Of a DNA stretch of 64,000 nucleotides, positions 1 through 10,067 are shown in pieces (position 1 is the stretch's first letter; each line of letters starts with the position of its first letter). Position numbers and translations under genes: made by a program. The notes under the pieces were generated by a model. It was not told the DNA's origin. It was given only the letters and a program-made list of their open reading frames with translations, and ran no database searches. The stretch is from Fragilaria crotonensis (Eukaryota > Bacillariophyta > Fragilariophyceae > Fragilariales > Fragilariaceae), in contig JAKSYS010000081.1 of assembly GCA_022925895.1 (NCBI GenBank), positions 69,501 through 133,500 on the forward strand, read 5' to 3'.

Positions 1-30
1 AGACAACCAACAGAACAATCCCAGGACAGA

Positions 31-202
31 ACAATCAAGTCAATTGAGTTTGGATTTGTGCTCTTTCAATTCATTTCTTTAACTTTTAGATTATGCTCAC
101 AATTAGGAAAACATACCTCTATCACAAGGTACAAGTACGTTTGAGTCTCTAGTTTATCAAGCCCTTTTTAGCTATGCCAGAATACAAATAATTCTTTAAT
201 AG
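31..202 (+). repeat. Dispersed repeat, copy 1
   Basis: About 170 bp that recur, diverged but collinear and in the same orientation, at 23101-23272. Both copies begin with ACAATCAAGTCAATTGAG and share blocks such as CTCTTTCAATTCATTTCTTT and ATCACAAGGTACAA. No reading frame spans it. It could be an LTR or a MITE end. The window edge prevents a test for a partner repeat upstream. Confidence 0.75.
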
Positions 203-385
203 TGTCAATTGAAATTTCATACTTTGTCAAAGACCTCCTGATTATTTCATAAACAATGTCATGTTTAAACATCTTGCCCTGCTTGGTCTGGAACTCAGCC
301 TTTGCCTTTGTGGTGTAGTTGATCATGGACCAACCGCTGCGGCATTCACAAAGAGCAGAGTGAAGACAGCCAACATACTACCTGT

Positions 386-664
386 TCACTTCAGCCTGCA
401 AGACTTTTTTTTGAATCGATTCTTCAAGGAGAAAAGAGTTTGGGTTACAAATCCTCCGCAATTGATAAAGCTGTCACGAATCTTTGTCCAATGTGTTTCG
501 CCATCTTGCTCGGTACCAATTGCCGCATTTGTCAACACAAAAACATAAGCAGAATCCAACTTCATGTCTTTATCAATCTTGAAGTTACCAGTTGAATGAC
601 CAACACCAGTGGAGCTAACAGTGGCTCGGTTTGTACCTAGGTTGTTGGTATCAGCATCTTCCAT
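386..664 (-). pseudogene. SANT/NAM-associated-like fragment of a transposon accessory gene
   Basis: A 92-codon frame whose middle part follows the pattern of Myb/SANT-like proteins that accompany plant-type PIF/Harbinger transposases: a Leu-Ala-Tyr helix (LDSAYVFV), a turn with GTEQDGETHW, a third helix with WTKIRDSF, then SLKNRFKKK. Known members of this group help the transposase bind DNA. The frame stops soon after the third helix and no transposase lies beside it, so this is a fragment. A related but different relic lies at 58180-59152. Identification rests on motif spacing only. Confidence 0.45.
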
Positions 665-942
665 CGTATCAAAATCTGCAACCTGTTGATGAATAAAGTT
701 AAAAGAAGTGGCAAGGGGGTTATATCAACAAAACACTCATTGACACGACAAAACGACGATACTCGGTTACAGAAATTCAAGTCTGAGTATTATTTACGGC
801 GCGCGCCAGTATTTATTGGTGGAGAATTCGAAAAAAACTTCTGGACGCGGTGCGAGAAAGATACCATCAAAATGTCCAAAATAGGTTTCTAAAGGCTCGA
901 GACCAAAGTGTCCGATTCAGATTTCGCCCCAGCGGTGGGGAT

Positions 943-1147
943 TAATCAAAGTTGCTACGATATCGCCGCCATGTTGACTTACGAAAAAAGAAGAGTTAAA
1001 AATTAGATCTTTAAATATAAAACTGCTAGTTCACACGCTGTCAATCAATTGCTAACACACACACCTTCCATGTGTAACGGTCACACATGACAGTACCATG
1101 ACCAGCAGTAGGATGGTAGGAGTTAGGAATACTACAATATTTGCTCA
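943..1147 (-). repeat. Outer Copia element: 3' LTR
   Basis: Homologous to the sequence made by joining 2068-2090 to 8959-9133. The shared stretch runs from AATCAAAGTTGCTACGA through the GCTAACACACAC block to GGAATACTACAATATTTGC, with scattered substitutions. Confidence 0.65.
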
Positions 1148-1339
1148 GTCCCCCCTCAAACAGTATCAAGGGTGCCAAGTTACAGTTTGCCATCAATCGA
1201 CCTGGTGTATACAAAAGCCACATGTCACTGCATGTTCCAGGAGGTGACCGGGTGCCCCACGGCACCCAAGGACAAAGCTAGGCTATACTCCTCAATGTTT
1301 CGTTTCACCATACTTGTTTCAATACAAAAATCAATTGCA

Positions 1340-1847
1340 GAAGAAATCTCTCATCACCTGTGGTAGGAATTTTGTGAGCACGTCCATCAAATTAGTCTTG
1401 CCATCTTCCTTTGTCACCCTGATTGTGCCTCCCTGGTTCAATGATACGCTATTGCATTGTATTCTTCTTAACTGTAGACTCTGGATAGATTGCATTCTTG
1501 GTCACTGCCTTGTTGTTGCAATACACATTGGTTGGGCCTTCGATAGGAACAACGAATATCCTGAGTTTATATCGTAGCGCTGCTTCAATTATTTCCACTG
1601 CAATGTGCATGACTACAAATTCGTTACCAAATGTCGAAGTCTCCTCAACAGTGTTCGGACGCTTGCCGTACCAAAGTACTGTTGCCCTGTTCACAAAAAG
1701 TAAGATTCCCAATTGAGATTGTCTGGTGACGCGGTTGCCTGGATGATCAGCATCGATGAAACAATGTGTTGACACAATATTACCACGAGCCCCAGGTGCG
1801 TTCCCTGGAATCGGCTCCTTCATCACGATGAATATCATACCAATCAC
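1340..1847 (-). pseudogene. Copia RNase H / pol C-terminal remnant
   Basis: The frame contains the Copia RNase H core (FIDADHPGNRVTRQSQLG, then LFVNRATVLWYGKRPNTVE and FGNEFVVMHIAVE). In a shifted frame it continues into the usual Copia tail with KEDGKTNLMDVLTKFLP, ending just before the outer 3' LTR. At least one frameshift lies near 1450. The His of the usual HNAIAYH segment is still readable. Upstream pol domains are absent. Confidence 0.75.
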
Positions 1848-2090
1848 ACTGCTTGCTATGCTTGGCCATGAGAAGGATTCCCTATCTCATGCCACTGTCA
1901 TACACTTTCAGCGCCCTCTACCGGCCGTCACTGATAACTAACTGAAAAAAGTAGCGTCGACATATCCACTACACACAAGTTGAAAAGGGGATCACAGTGA
2001 TCATAGCTAGGGAGGCTGCTATCACAAACGCGTTGTCGCTATACTCTGTGATGTGGGTCTGATAAACTGAATCAAAGTCGCCACGACATT

Positions 2091-2380
2091 TAACAGCGAG
2101 CAAACAACGGTACAAAAACAGGGGCAAACAGTGGTATGATAGATTGAAACGGGTGATCAATCCGAACAATCTACCGATGGTACTTATCAATTTGGCAACA
2201 ACAAATATTATGATTTAATCGTAGGATTTCCATAATTCGAAGCATGTAGAAACTGTGTAGAAAACATACCATGTGTGTAGAATGTAGTATCGTGTCAGGA
2301 AACAGACAGTAGTACAGTATTCAAGCATACAGTACGCGATACCAGCTCAACCATACCAGTAGTCAAGTAGGGTTTTGTCA
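2091..2380 (-). repeat. Young Copia element: 3' LTR
   Basis: 290 bp matching 8665-8953 with only two differences that I can see: five versus four A in ACAAAA(A)C, and G versus C in AGTAC(G/C)CGAT. The last RNase H codons run into it (stop at 2347). Confidence 0.95.
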
Positions 2381-3201
2381 CTCCCCTCTGTGATGGACGC
2401 GATACTCAAGGAGAATGTCTGAGGATCATCATCAGATGCAGACTTGTCGGTCTCCCCTTTCCAAAACAGAATGGGTTCAATCAATGGCCAAGACGTGGCC
2501 CAAGGCAAGAACTTGGTAAGAACATCAGCAGGATTCTGATTACCAGGGATATGGCAGAAATGCAAGATCTTTGCAGCAATCGCTTCGCGGACACGGTGGT
2601 ATGCCAAAGCATTGTGACGCTTCATGAGAGAAGAATGCGGGATCGTAGCAGACTTAACAACACTCTCATTGTCACCAAACATCCAAGCAGGACCGTCCAA
2701 AGGCACACCAAGCATGCGAATCGTGTAACGAAGATCAATAATCTGTTCAGTTGCAGTCCGAGCAACAACAAATTCAGAACCATACGTAGCAGTTTCCACA
2801 GTATTCTGTCGCTTAGAAAACCATTCCACCGGAGTCTGATTCACAAAGTGCAAAATACCCATCGCAGAACGTCCAGTGACGTGGTCATGCAACAAATTCG
2901 CGTCTTCAAACGTAGAAATCCGAACAGGTTTCCCAAGTGGGACAGGCATATCAAACGGAAGTTCTTCAGACAAATCACCGTAGACGTACTCCCAATTCTG
3001 ACGAGGAGGTTCAACATGGATCGTCGTATCAGGAATACCAATACGGAAACGAACGGCAGCATCAGGCTTCTTGCGAAGATAGCCACAAATGCGTTGGACA
3101 CGCAGCATATGTCCAATGCGGCGCGGCACGAAAACGTCAAGGGTCATCACAGCACATTGAATATCGAAACGACAAAGACTGATAGCCCACTGGAGCGCCA
3201 A
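2347..3201 (-). pseudogene. Copia RNase H domain
   Basis: Starts in the conserved ALQWAISLCRFDI segment. It carries the RNase H core (FEDANLLHDHVTGRSAMG, WFSKRQNTVE, YGSEFVVARTATEQ, GDNESVVKSATIPHS) and the Copia tail HIPGNQNPADVLTKFLP. The stop lies inside the 3' LTR. A frameshift near 3195 separates it from RT. Apart from the frame breaks the catalytic acidic residues look retained. Confidence 0.85.
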
Positions 3202-3269
3202 TCAGTGACTGAAAACGCTTAATATCGGACTCAGGCAACTCATCGGAGGTATCCAACTCTGGGTGGTCA

Positions 3270-4044
3270 TTGCGATCAAGGGGGGAAGAGTATTCCTTTG
3301 GTTGCTCCCAAAGATTGATTCGTAGGTACGAAGCAAACGAGAAATGTAGGACTTGGCTCCAAAGCAGAGAGTGCCATCGCTATCACGGTAGATATCCGCT
3401 CCGAGATGGTACTCCATTGGACCAACACCCTTAAGCTTGTAACCACAATCATTGACCAAAACATTGATGAATTCTTGAGGGTTTCTCATGGCAATCGCAA
3501 GATCATCAACATAAACGCAAATATACTCATAATGCGATCCACAATTCTTCATCCAAACATCAGGATCAGCCTTGCAGGGCGTGAATCCAAGATCACGAAG
3601 TGTGTCGGCAAAATGTTCATGCCACCTGGCACCAGAAGTACGAAGACCATACAAAGCCTTATGGATCAGGAGGATATGACCCTCCAGCTCCCCAAACTCT
3701 GGACCAGCAATAACATAAACCTTTTCCTTTGTCAAAGCTTCAAGGTAGGCATTTCCAACATCGGCAGCCCAAAGCTGTAAGCCATTCAATTCAGCAAACA
3801 GTGCAACAAGACGAAGGCTTCGCAAAGAAACAACACCTGAATAGACAGAGTCCTTCGGCGGATCAGTAAGATGGCCACCTGCAACAAGACGCGCCTTGTG
3901 ACGGAGATCATGCTTGACATCGAAGACAAGGCGGACAGTGATTTTCTTGTAGCCAGCTGGAGCGGTTGCTCCCCTTCCAAGATCGCGGAAAGTTCCATAC
4001 TCTGCAATCTGGTCCATCTCCTTCTTGATTGCGTCGCGCCACAA
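3270..4044 (-). pseudogene. Copia reverse transcriptase
   Basis: RVT_2-type reverse transcriptase. Visible motifs: KARLVAGGHLTDPP, LWAADVGNAYLEA (first catalytic Asp), HKALYGLRTSGARWHEH, and the catalytic YVDD box in ICVYVDDLAIA. The frame breaks near 3285 at a run of six C, one short of what the downstream frame needs. After that the sense continues as HPELDTSDELPESDIKRFQ in another frame. Confidence 0.88.
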
Positions 4045-5064
4045 AGTTGACTTGTTTTCTCATCCAGTTCCATGGCTTCCTTCCAATTGCGAGGACCTGA
4101 ACTCCAAACTTAAAACGAATTCCACGAGACCCACGCTGGAGCTTTGCTTGCTTGACCATGCGCAGAAATTTCTTGATCCGACGCGCAAACTTCTGAAGCT
4201 TCTTCCAACCTGGAGTATCAAGCAATCCTTGTTCCTTGGCATACTTGGCAACCGAAATCGGATCGTCTTTGATCATTTCATACAAGGGTTCATAGGTTTC
4301 TTCACCATTCATCCAGCGAACAAGAACATTGTAGGAAGAGCCTTTGTAAAATGGATCAGTCGGCTTCAAAGGACCTTGGTGTGCAATAATGTCATCATAG
4401 ACCCAAGGGGACACATCATCAGTGCTTCGCTCCTCATTGACCTGTCGCTCAACCAAATCCGAAAGTTCATTGTAAGCAATAATTTCGTCATGTTCACCAG
4501 CGCCAATCTCGAGCAAAAACTTGATATTTTGATGATTGTGCGCATCGTTATCCATAATCTTCCGAATGACTCGGGCGCGCATGCGTTGACCGTCAACTTC
4601 GTGAAGAAATGTGCGATTCAAAAGTTCGTCAGGAGTGAAGTATGGGAGCTTGAGTTCCGATGGATCAACGTTAACACCAGCAAGGTCGCTCGAATTGTAG
4701 ATGATATCCTTGACATGACGCGGAGAATCACCTGGATCAACATTCAACGGAATCAAATCCTCCCCTCCATCGGAAGGCGAGGGAGCATAGGCACGAAAGT
4801 TGGGATGCGTTGGCGAAAGGGCAGAGCGAACATTGGAGCGGGCAATAACCTGAAGAGTGTCGTCAGTGAGCACCAAGTAAGTCAGCACATCACCTTGGTG
4901 TTCAGCAATACCAACCCAGCGACCAGTCTTCTCAACACTTTCAGACGGAAAACCACTCGTCGCCGGAGCCTCATAATACACTGGTTCCCACCAACGAAAT
5001 TGCAAGAACGGCGAGATATCAGGCTTCTGTCCATGAGCAACTTCAAGGAGTCTTCCAATCCAAG
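4000..5064 (-). pseudogene. Copia integrase C-terminal and linker region
   Basis: Continuation of integrase (FRWWEPVYYEAP, a GRWVGIAEHQGD segment typical of Copia after the core), an acidic linker, then a short chromodomain-like stretch with VLVRWMNGEETYEPL and a basic RRIKKFLRMVKQ region. It should join the RT domain, but the sense frame changes near 3990-4040. Confidence 0.75.
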
Positions 5065-5069
5065 GAAGC

Positions 5070-5574
5070 AACAGCAAGATGGTTCATCAAATTGATCACA
5101 TAGAGCATGGCAAGAAGCCAGTAAGCAGCAGGAGTACCGGTGCGATCCAACAAAGCATTGACAGTCTTCTTGATCTCTTGAACCCGGCGCTCAGCATAGT
5201 TCTGATGTTGGTAGTGAGGCTCACACTGGAAGTCAGCAATGCGGTACATCCGCAAAATCTGTTCGACATTCTTCCCAATCTGAGCCTTGGCATTGTCACT
5301 GAGCAGAGCATCAGGGGCACCTTCTTGGCGAATGAAATCCTCAAGTGTGTGATACATGTCATGTTCCGAAGTCATCGGATAGCCACGAGTAAGCTGGCTG
5401 TCCTTGCCGCAGTAGACTTGGACCATCGTAGCGCCTCCATGACCGAGAACGCCGTCATCATGAGCGGGAACATCCGAGAAGAAAGTATCTGTTGCAACAG
5501 TTTCATGCAGGCGAGGAACATTTGCAGCAGGAAATCGACTCTTGAAGTGATGGCGAAACGGCAAGCGAACAGAA
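5070..5574 (-). pseudogene. Copia integrase core
   Basis: The rve-type integrase fold is readable with all three acidic residues: D in VATDTFFSD, D in LLSDNAKAQIG, and E in NYAERRVQEIKK. The frame is offset from the Gag-protease frame by one indel near 5580 and from the following segment by another near 5065, where VASLDWKTP should join LEVAHGQKPD. Integrase would insert the cDNA; the 5-bp target duplication fits this family. Confidence 0.85.
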
Positions 5575-7420
5575 GCACGAAACCACTGCGTCGTATTCTC
5601 AAAGTCTTCTTCACACGCTCAAGGTTGACCCATCCAAGATAGGGTCTCATGGCTTCATAGTGAGGGTCATGGCGATGCACAGAAGCTTCATGGGCATGCA
5701 CAGAACAATACTCAACACGGGCTTGATGATCAAAGATAACCTCCCCAAAATCATTGACTCGGTGATCCTGAAAACCATGGGTGTAGTCAACATGATAGAC
5801 ATCCGGAGCCAAAGCGTGTTCATGGTCAAGGAGCGAAGGATCCCAAGCATCGTCCGAGGTGAAAATCACATGAGGATAGCGATCAAGATCATCAGCAGAA
5901 GGGGGACTCATATCCATGTAAGCCAATCCATCACGAATGGACAAGGGAACAATGTAACCTTCAGGGGTCACAAGTCGCTGAGTTCCACCACAAGCAATAG
6001 GGACATCATCAATCAAAGTGCCAAAACTTCGCAGTTGGGCACAGGAATGCACAGACTTTCCATCACCAATGGATGCATATTGGTTGAAGATACCAATAAT
6101 CGGACCAATGGAGCTTTGAATCAGACCAGCAGCTTGAACAATCGGCAAATCGGTGACAGCATTGTTGGTGATACCGGTGACATCGCAGCGTTGGCCAGTT
6201 TCCGACAGAATCAAAACATCAGATCCACACAAGCCACCATTGGCTCCCCCATCAATGAGAGAACCAGCACAAGCAGTTCGAGCGGCAGAGTGGGCACGGA
6301 AACGATACTTAACATTGGCCATCTTGACGCGGAGGTAAACCTTCCCTTCCTGAACCATGACACTGTCATCGTCACGGCGCGAGTGTGCAGCATTGGAAAG
6401 CATTGAACGGATAGTAGATCCAGGGACAGCAGAACTGGAAACAGTTGGCGCAGAACTGGAGGATACAACCGATTGAGCATCAACTTGGGCTTGGTTGGCA
6501 ATCACAGTGGCAGGAATTGGAGCAGCACTTGCTGGGGCCTCAGTTGACGACGATTGCGTGGTGGTGGTTGAAGCAGAATTAGCACGTTGGGAACGTGGTG
6601 GTCGCGGAGTCACCTTGCGTTGCTCGAGAATCTGCTTCCTCTTCTCAACAGACAACTTCTCCCAATCTTGAGGCGAATAGTACTTCCAAACAACAGCAGG
6701 ATCGGCCTTCTTCCCATCACTGGAGCCCTTGGTGCCTTTCTTGTTGGTGACAGTTTGGAACTTGCCTTCCTGGACACGACGTTGTTGGTTGGCAACATTA
6801 TCCTTCGTAATCTTGTCATGGCGAGTTGCAGCATCCATCAACTGATTGAACATCTCCTGAAAACCCAATCCATCACCATCAGGAGTCATCTTGCGCGCAA
6901 ACTTATCCAAGGAATCAAAGTTGGTGATTGCAGCCTCCATGGTCTTGTGAGGCAACACAGCTTGACGGAGCCAACGCCACTTCTTGGACTCAGTCACAGC
7001 CTCAGGATCCAACTCAGCAAGGTCGCGAATCTTGTGCTCCCATGCGGTCAAAAAAGCTTGGCAGCCTTTCTTCCACTGCCTCACATCAAGTCTCATATCT
7101 TGCAACTCAGTCTCAATCTTCTCAGCCTTCAAACGACCAGCTTCACCAGTGTTGTAGGTTGCAACCAAACGCTGATACACACCGCGAGCATTTCCAGACT
7201 CTTGAAACTCACGGATAAACAACTTCCCATCAGCAGTATGGAGGGCCTGCTCCAAGCAACTGAAGGCAAACTCATTCTGTAGCTTGAACAACTTCTTCTC
7301 AGCATCAGTCGTTGGCTCAAAGTTGACATCATAGACATTCCCAATTCCTTGGGCACGCGACGTTGAAATCAAATGGCGATGCCACCAAGTCCACTGATGC
7401 GCATCCTTGAATTGCTTCAA
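5575..7420 (-). pseudogene. Copia Gag core plus aspartic protease
   Basis: An open frame of about 600 codons. The first ~230 residues are Gag core (DAHQWTWWHRHL, FAFSCLEQAL, then helices with WRWLRQAVLPHK). A basic, Ser/Thr-rich linker follows. The protease has the active-site motif LIDGGANGG, a variant of the usual D[ST]G triad. Further on there is a GAG-pre-integrase segment (YEAMRPYLGWVN). The authentic frame is left near 5590; the last residues of the open frame are out-of-phase readthrough. No classical CCHC zinc knuckle is visible. Confidence 0.8.
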
Positions 7421-7879
7421 TCAGAGAAGCTCCTCTTGGTTGCCTTGGCAAACTCATAAGCCAAATCAGGAGCAGCACGGTCAACAGAAGCAGCTGGTGG
7501 TGCAGGGTCAGGTGCAACATTGCCTGAAGTCAAACTTGGAATGCTCTTGAAGTCTTCATCGCAGTACGAGCAGTGCGGAATTCCTCAAGGACCTCCGCAG
7601 TCAAACCAAACCACACATCTGCAGAAGGATCTTCACACTCCTCATGGAACCAATCTTGGACTTCAAGAATCTTCTTACGATCCATCAAACGGAGCCTGGT
7701 TGTTGCTCCATCAGCACCAGGAACTCAGACTCAATATCTTCCTTGGTCAGGGACAGGATATCAGTGACCGAAGTCACACCCCATGCCTCAAATGCAGTTG
7801 CATACATGGCAGAGGTCAACACATTGTTCATCAAATGAACAAAGGGAGTTGGTTCAACAGTTTGTCTGGTTGAAACCAT
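7421..7879 (-). pseudogene. Copia Gag, N-terminal part (frameshifted)
   Basis: The likely start is the ATG at 7879 (MVSTRQTVEPTPF). The first stretch has the small acidic helix motif GVTSVTDILSLTKEDIE found at the start of many diatom Copia Gag proteins. The sense then moves to a second frame (DRKKILEVQDWFHEEC, VLEEFRTARTAMK) near 7705, to a third (SIPSLTSGNVAPDPAPP) near 7555, and to the main Gag frame near 7421, where a TGA is reached one base out of phase. Each junction is explained by a single-base indel. No intact Gag is made from this sequence as written. Confidence 0.7.
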
Positions 7880-8664
7880 CTTGACAGGGGTAGCTAGACC
7901 GGTCAGGGGTGTAGCTCGCAAAAAACGGATGACAGACGGACGGTTAGTGTTCCGATCCGACTCGACTCAAAATGGGATGACGGACGGACGTTGACTTCCG
8001 ATCCGACTCGACTCAAATGACGTTGGACAGACAGACGTCGAGAAACTTTGGACACAGGACAGACCTTAGATTCGATCTGGAAAACCGGCTGACCGACAGA
8101 CCTTGAAGTTGCAGAAGATTCTTGTTCTCTCTCCGGATCTTGTGACTCTCGGAATCTTCAATGAATCTGAATCCCGAATCTTCGGACCTTTGACCAAATC
8201 TCGTCCCAATTACTTAGGGAATCGTGACAAATTGCGAATCTCCCAAGAATCTTCTTCCCGAATTTCCGGAACTTCGGACCAAATCTTCCTTGTTACTTTG
8301 GAAGTATACGACTCGTACGTCAGAACACAGGAACGTCAGTACCAGTTGGAATCAGAACAACCCCGTTTCAACTGGCTTTCCGAACTCGATCGATGAAGGG
8401 CCAGCGACAATGGTCCTTTTTCCGCTATGCAAAACCGTCGATATTCGTCTCAATGACGGTCACACTGATCTGCTTCAATGCAGATCACACGAATGCCTCG
8501 AACCTTCGCAAAACGACAGGGACGGCAGGTGCTACTTAGCACTTCGAAACGTCGATTCGACAAACGACGATTTTCACAACTCAAACAAATCCACTTGAGG
8601 CCTTCAAATGGACCAAATCGCTTGCTTTCTCGGGTTAAAGACAAGCAATTCGGGACTGTTAATC

Positions 8665-8953
8665 TAACAGCGAGCAAACAACGGTACAAAACAGGGGCAA
8701 ACAGTGGTATGATAGATTGAAACGGGTGATCAATCCGAACAATCTACCGATGGTACTTATCAATTTGGCAACAACAAATATTATGATTTAATCGTAGGAT
8801 TTCCATAATTCGAAGCATGTAGAAACTGTGTAGAAAACATACCATGTGTGTAGAATGTAGTATCGTGTCAGGAAACAGACAGTAGTACAGTATTCAAGCA
8901 TACAGTACCCGATACCAGCTCAACCATACCAGTAGTCAAGTAGGGTTTTGTCA
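8665..8953 (-). repeat. Young Copia element: 5' LTR
   Basis: 289 bp, nearly identical to 2091-2380. Next on the coding strand is GATTAACAGTCCCG. This is not an obvious TGG-type tRNA primer site, so the primer tRNA is unassigned. Confidence 0.95.
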
Positions 8954-8958
8954 ACATT

Positions 8959-9133
8959 GCCTCCATGTCGACTTCCGGAAAATGAAGAGTGAAAAAGAAG
9001 ATCTTAAAATATAAAACCGCTAGTTCACACGCCGTCAATCAATCGCTAACACACACGCCTTCCATGTCTAACGGTCACACGTAAACGTACCATTACCAGC
9101 AGTGGGGCGGTAGGAATACTACAATATTTGCCT
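8959..9133 (-). repeat. Outer Copia element: 5' LTR, larger part
   Basis: Matches about 966-1147. Together with 2068-2090 (AATCAAAGTCGCCACGACATT region) it reconstitutes one LTR-like copy once the young element and one copy of ACATT are removed. Confidence 0.65.
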
Positions 9134-9642
9134 TTCACGGATGCTGGATGCTCCAAAAACGTGTAAGGTTTTGTCGTTTGTTGAGCCAATTTTCGTGTAA
9201 GCAATTTTTTTCGCGGATCGTTGTAGCGCCCGCCAAACATCGAACTGAAATCTGGAGGTTCTGGAATATCTTCTTTTCGACGTTTAAATGTCGACCGACA
9301 TAAAGATAAGTAAAAACGGTTAAACAAGTTTAGTGATTTTCCAGCGGAATTTCGGATTCGACATAAATACTAAAACTCTCTTATCAACATGAATATCAAA
9401 ATTCTCCGTAACCATCATGGAATAATAGAAATGTACGTCCGACAAATTCGCCTCTACGCATACAAAAAGGAAAGAGTAGGCTTGGAACAACGCACAGTTA
9501 GCGAGTGGTATGGCTATCGATGATAGAATTCGTCACGTTTGATTCTTATGGAATTACTTGAGATTCTCCGACGCATTCGAATGGAATCCTGTAATAAGGA
9601 ATCGTCAAGATACTCATGTTTTCTTGCAGTTTCTAAATTTTC
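9134..9642. other. Gap between the nested Copia pair and the Harbinger element
   Basis: About 0.5 kb. A minus-strand frame of ~65 codons (about 9327-9134, with the segment EPPDFSSMFGGRYNDP) enters the outer LTR. It has a composition that could be coding, but I recognise no family. It might be an end of a host exon cut by the old insertion. Nothing else is supported here. Confidence 0.3.
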
Positions 9643-9645
9643 TTA

Positions 9646-9674
9646 GGCCCGTTGTTAACTCCCTTCCTACCTTG
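9646..9674 (+). repeat. Harbinger left terminal inverted repeat
   Basis: About 28 bp starting GGCCCGTTGTTAACTCCC, directly after TTA. A short hairpin of CTACCTT...GAGGTAG type overlaps its inner edge (about 9675-9700). Confidence 0.9.
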
Positions 9675-10067
9675 ACATTCTTGAGGTAGGACGGTAGGAG
9701 GGGGTTCGCGATCATAACGACTGTTTAACATCGAATATCAGCAGATCGGGTTTCATTGTTAACTCATGTTTTCTCTTTTTTCTCGTCCTACTTTTACTTA
9801 GAGATACGCTCATGATCTGATTGGATGATCATCGAATGACAAAAATGTTTTTAATTAGGGGGCGAAGGTGCACACATTTATTCTCTTGATACACAATCCT
9901 AGAGTCAAATTCTGAAAGATTTTTTCTCGAGAATGAAATCTGCTGTAGAATGTATACTCGGTGTATTCGAGTATTTTGACCTTCCACCACATGACTTGCT
10001 ATTCGCGGAATAGTATCCATCGCTTCTTGATTACTTCAGTGGAGAGGACTCGACCTATGATTTGACA

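Larger units (their letters stand above)
2091..8953 (-). mobile_element. Young Copia-type LTR retrotransposon, full length but frameshifted
   Basis: A 6.86-kb element with 290- and 289-bp direct LTRs at its ends and a perfect 5-bp target duplication ACATT at 2086-2090 and 8954-8958. On the coding strand the LTR starts TGACAAAACCC and ends GCTGTTA, so the ends are TG...TA rather than TG...CA. A purine tract (AGAGGGGAG) abuts the 3' LTR. Domain order is Gag, protease, integrase, RT, RNase H, which defines Copia. The region downstream of the 5' LTR (about 7925-8664) is an untranslated leader without a supported gene. The coding region is interrupted by several frameshifts although the LTRs are almost identical. 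Confidence 0.93.
943..9133 (-). mobile_element. Older, reduced Copia-type LTR retrotransposon (host of the nested insertion)
   Basis: Two copies of a ~200-bp direct repeat (943-1147, and a second copy split into 2068-2090 plus 8959-9133) enclose about 0.9 kb of internal DNA carrying the 3' end of a Copia pol gene. On the minus strand the repeat follows a purine tract (GAGGGGGGAC) and starts TGAGCAAATATTG in the 3' copy, as expected for a polypurine tract next to an LTR. A younger Copia element (2091-8953) interrupts the upstream LTR. Most of gag, protease, integrase and RT is missing. I see no clear target duplication for this outer element. Confidence 0.65.

Noticed and set aside
2551-3222. 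Plus-strand 223-codon frame opposite the Copia RNase H
   Set aside because: Mirror frame of a well-supported minus-strand domain.
4025-5095. Plus-strand 356-codon frame in the Copia element
   Set aside because: Shadow of the integrase C-terminal region; no recognisable motif.
5660-6406. Plus-strand 248-codon frame opposite Gag-protease
   Set aside because: Shadow frame; Copia Gag-protease on the minus strand explains the sequence.
6587-7282. Plus-strand Leu-rich 231-codon frame
   Set aside because: Antisense of the Gag core; Leu/Ser richness is a by-product of the opposite strand.
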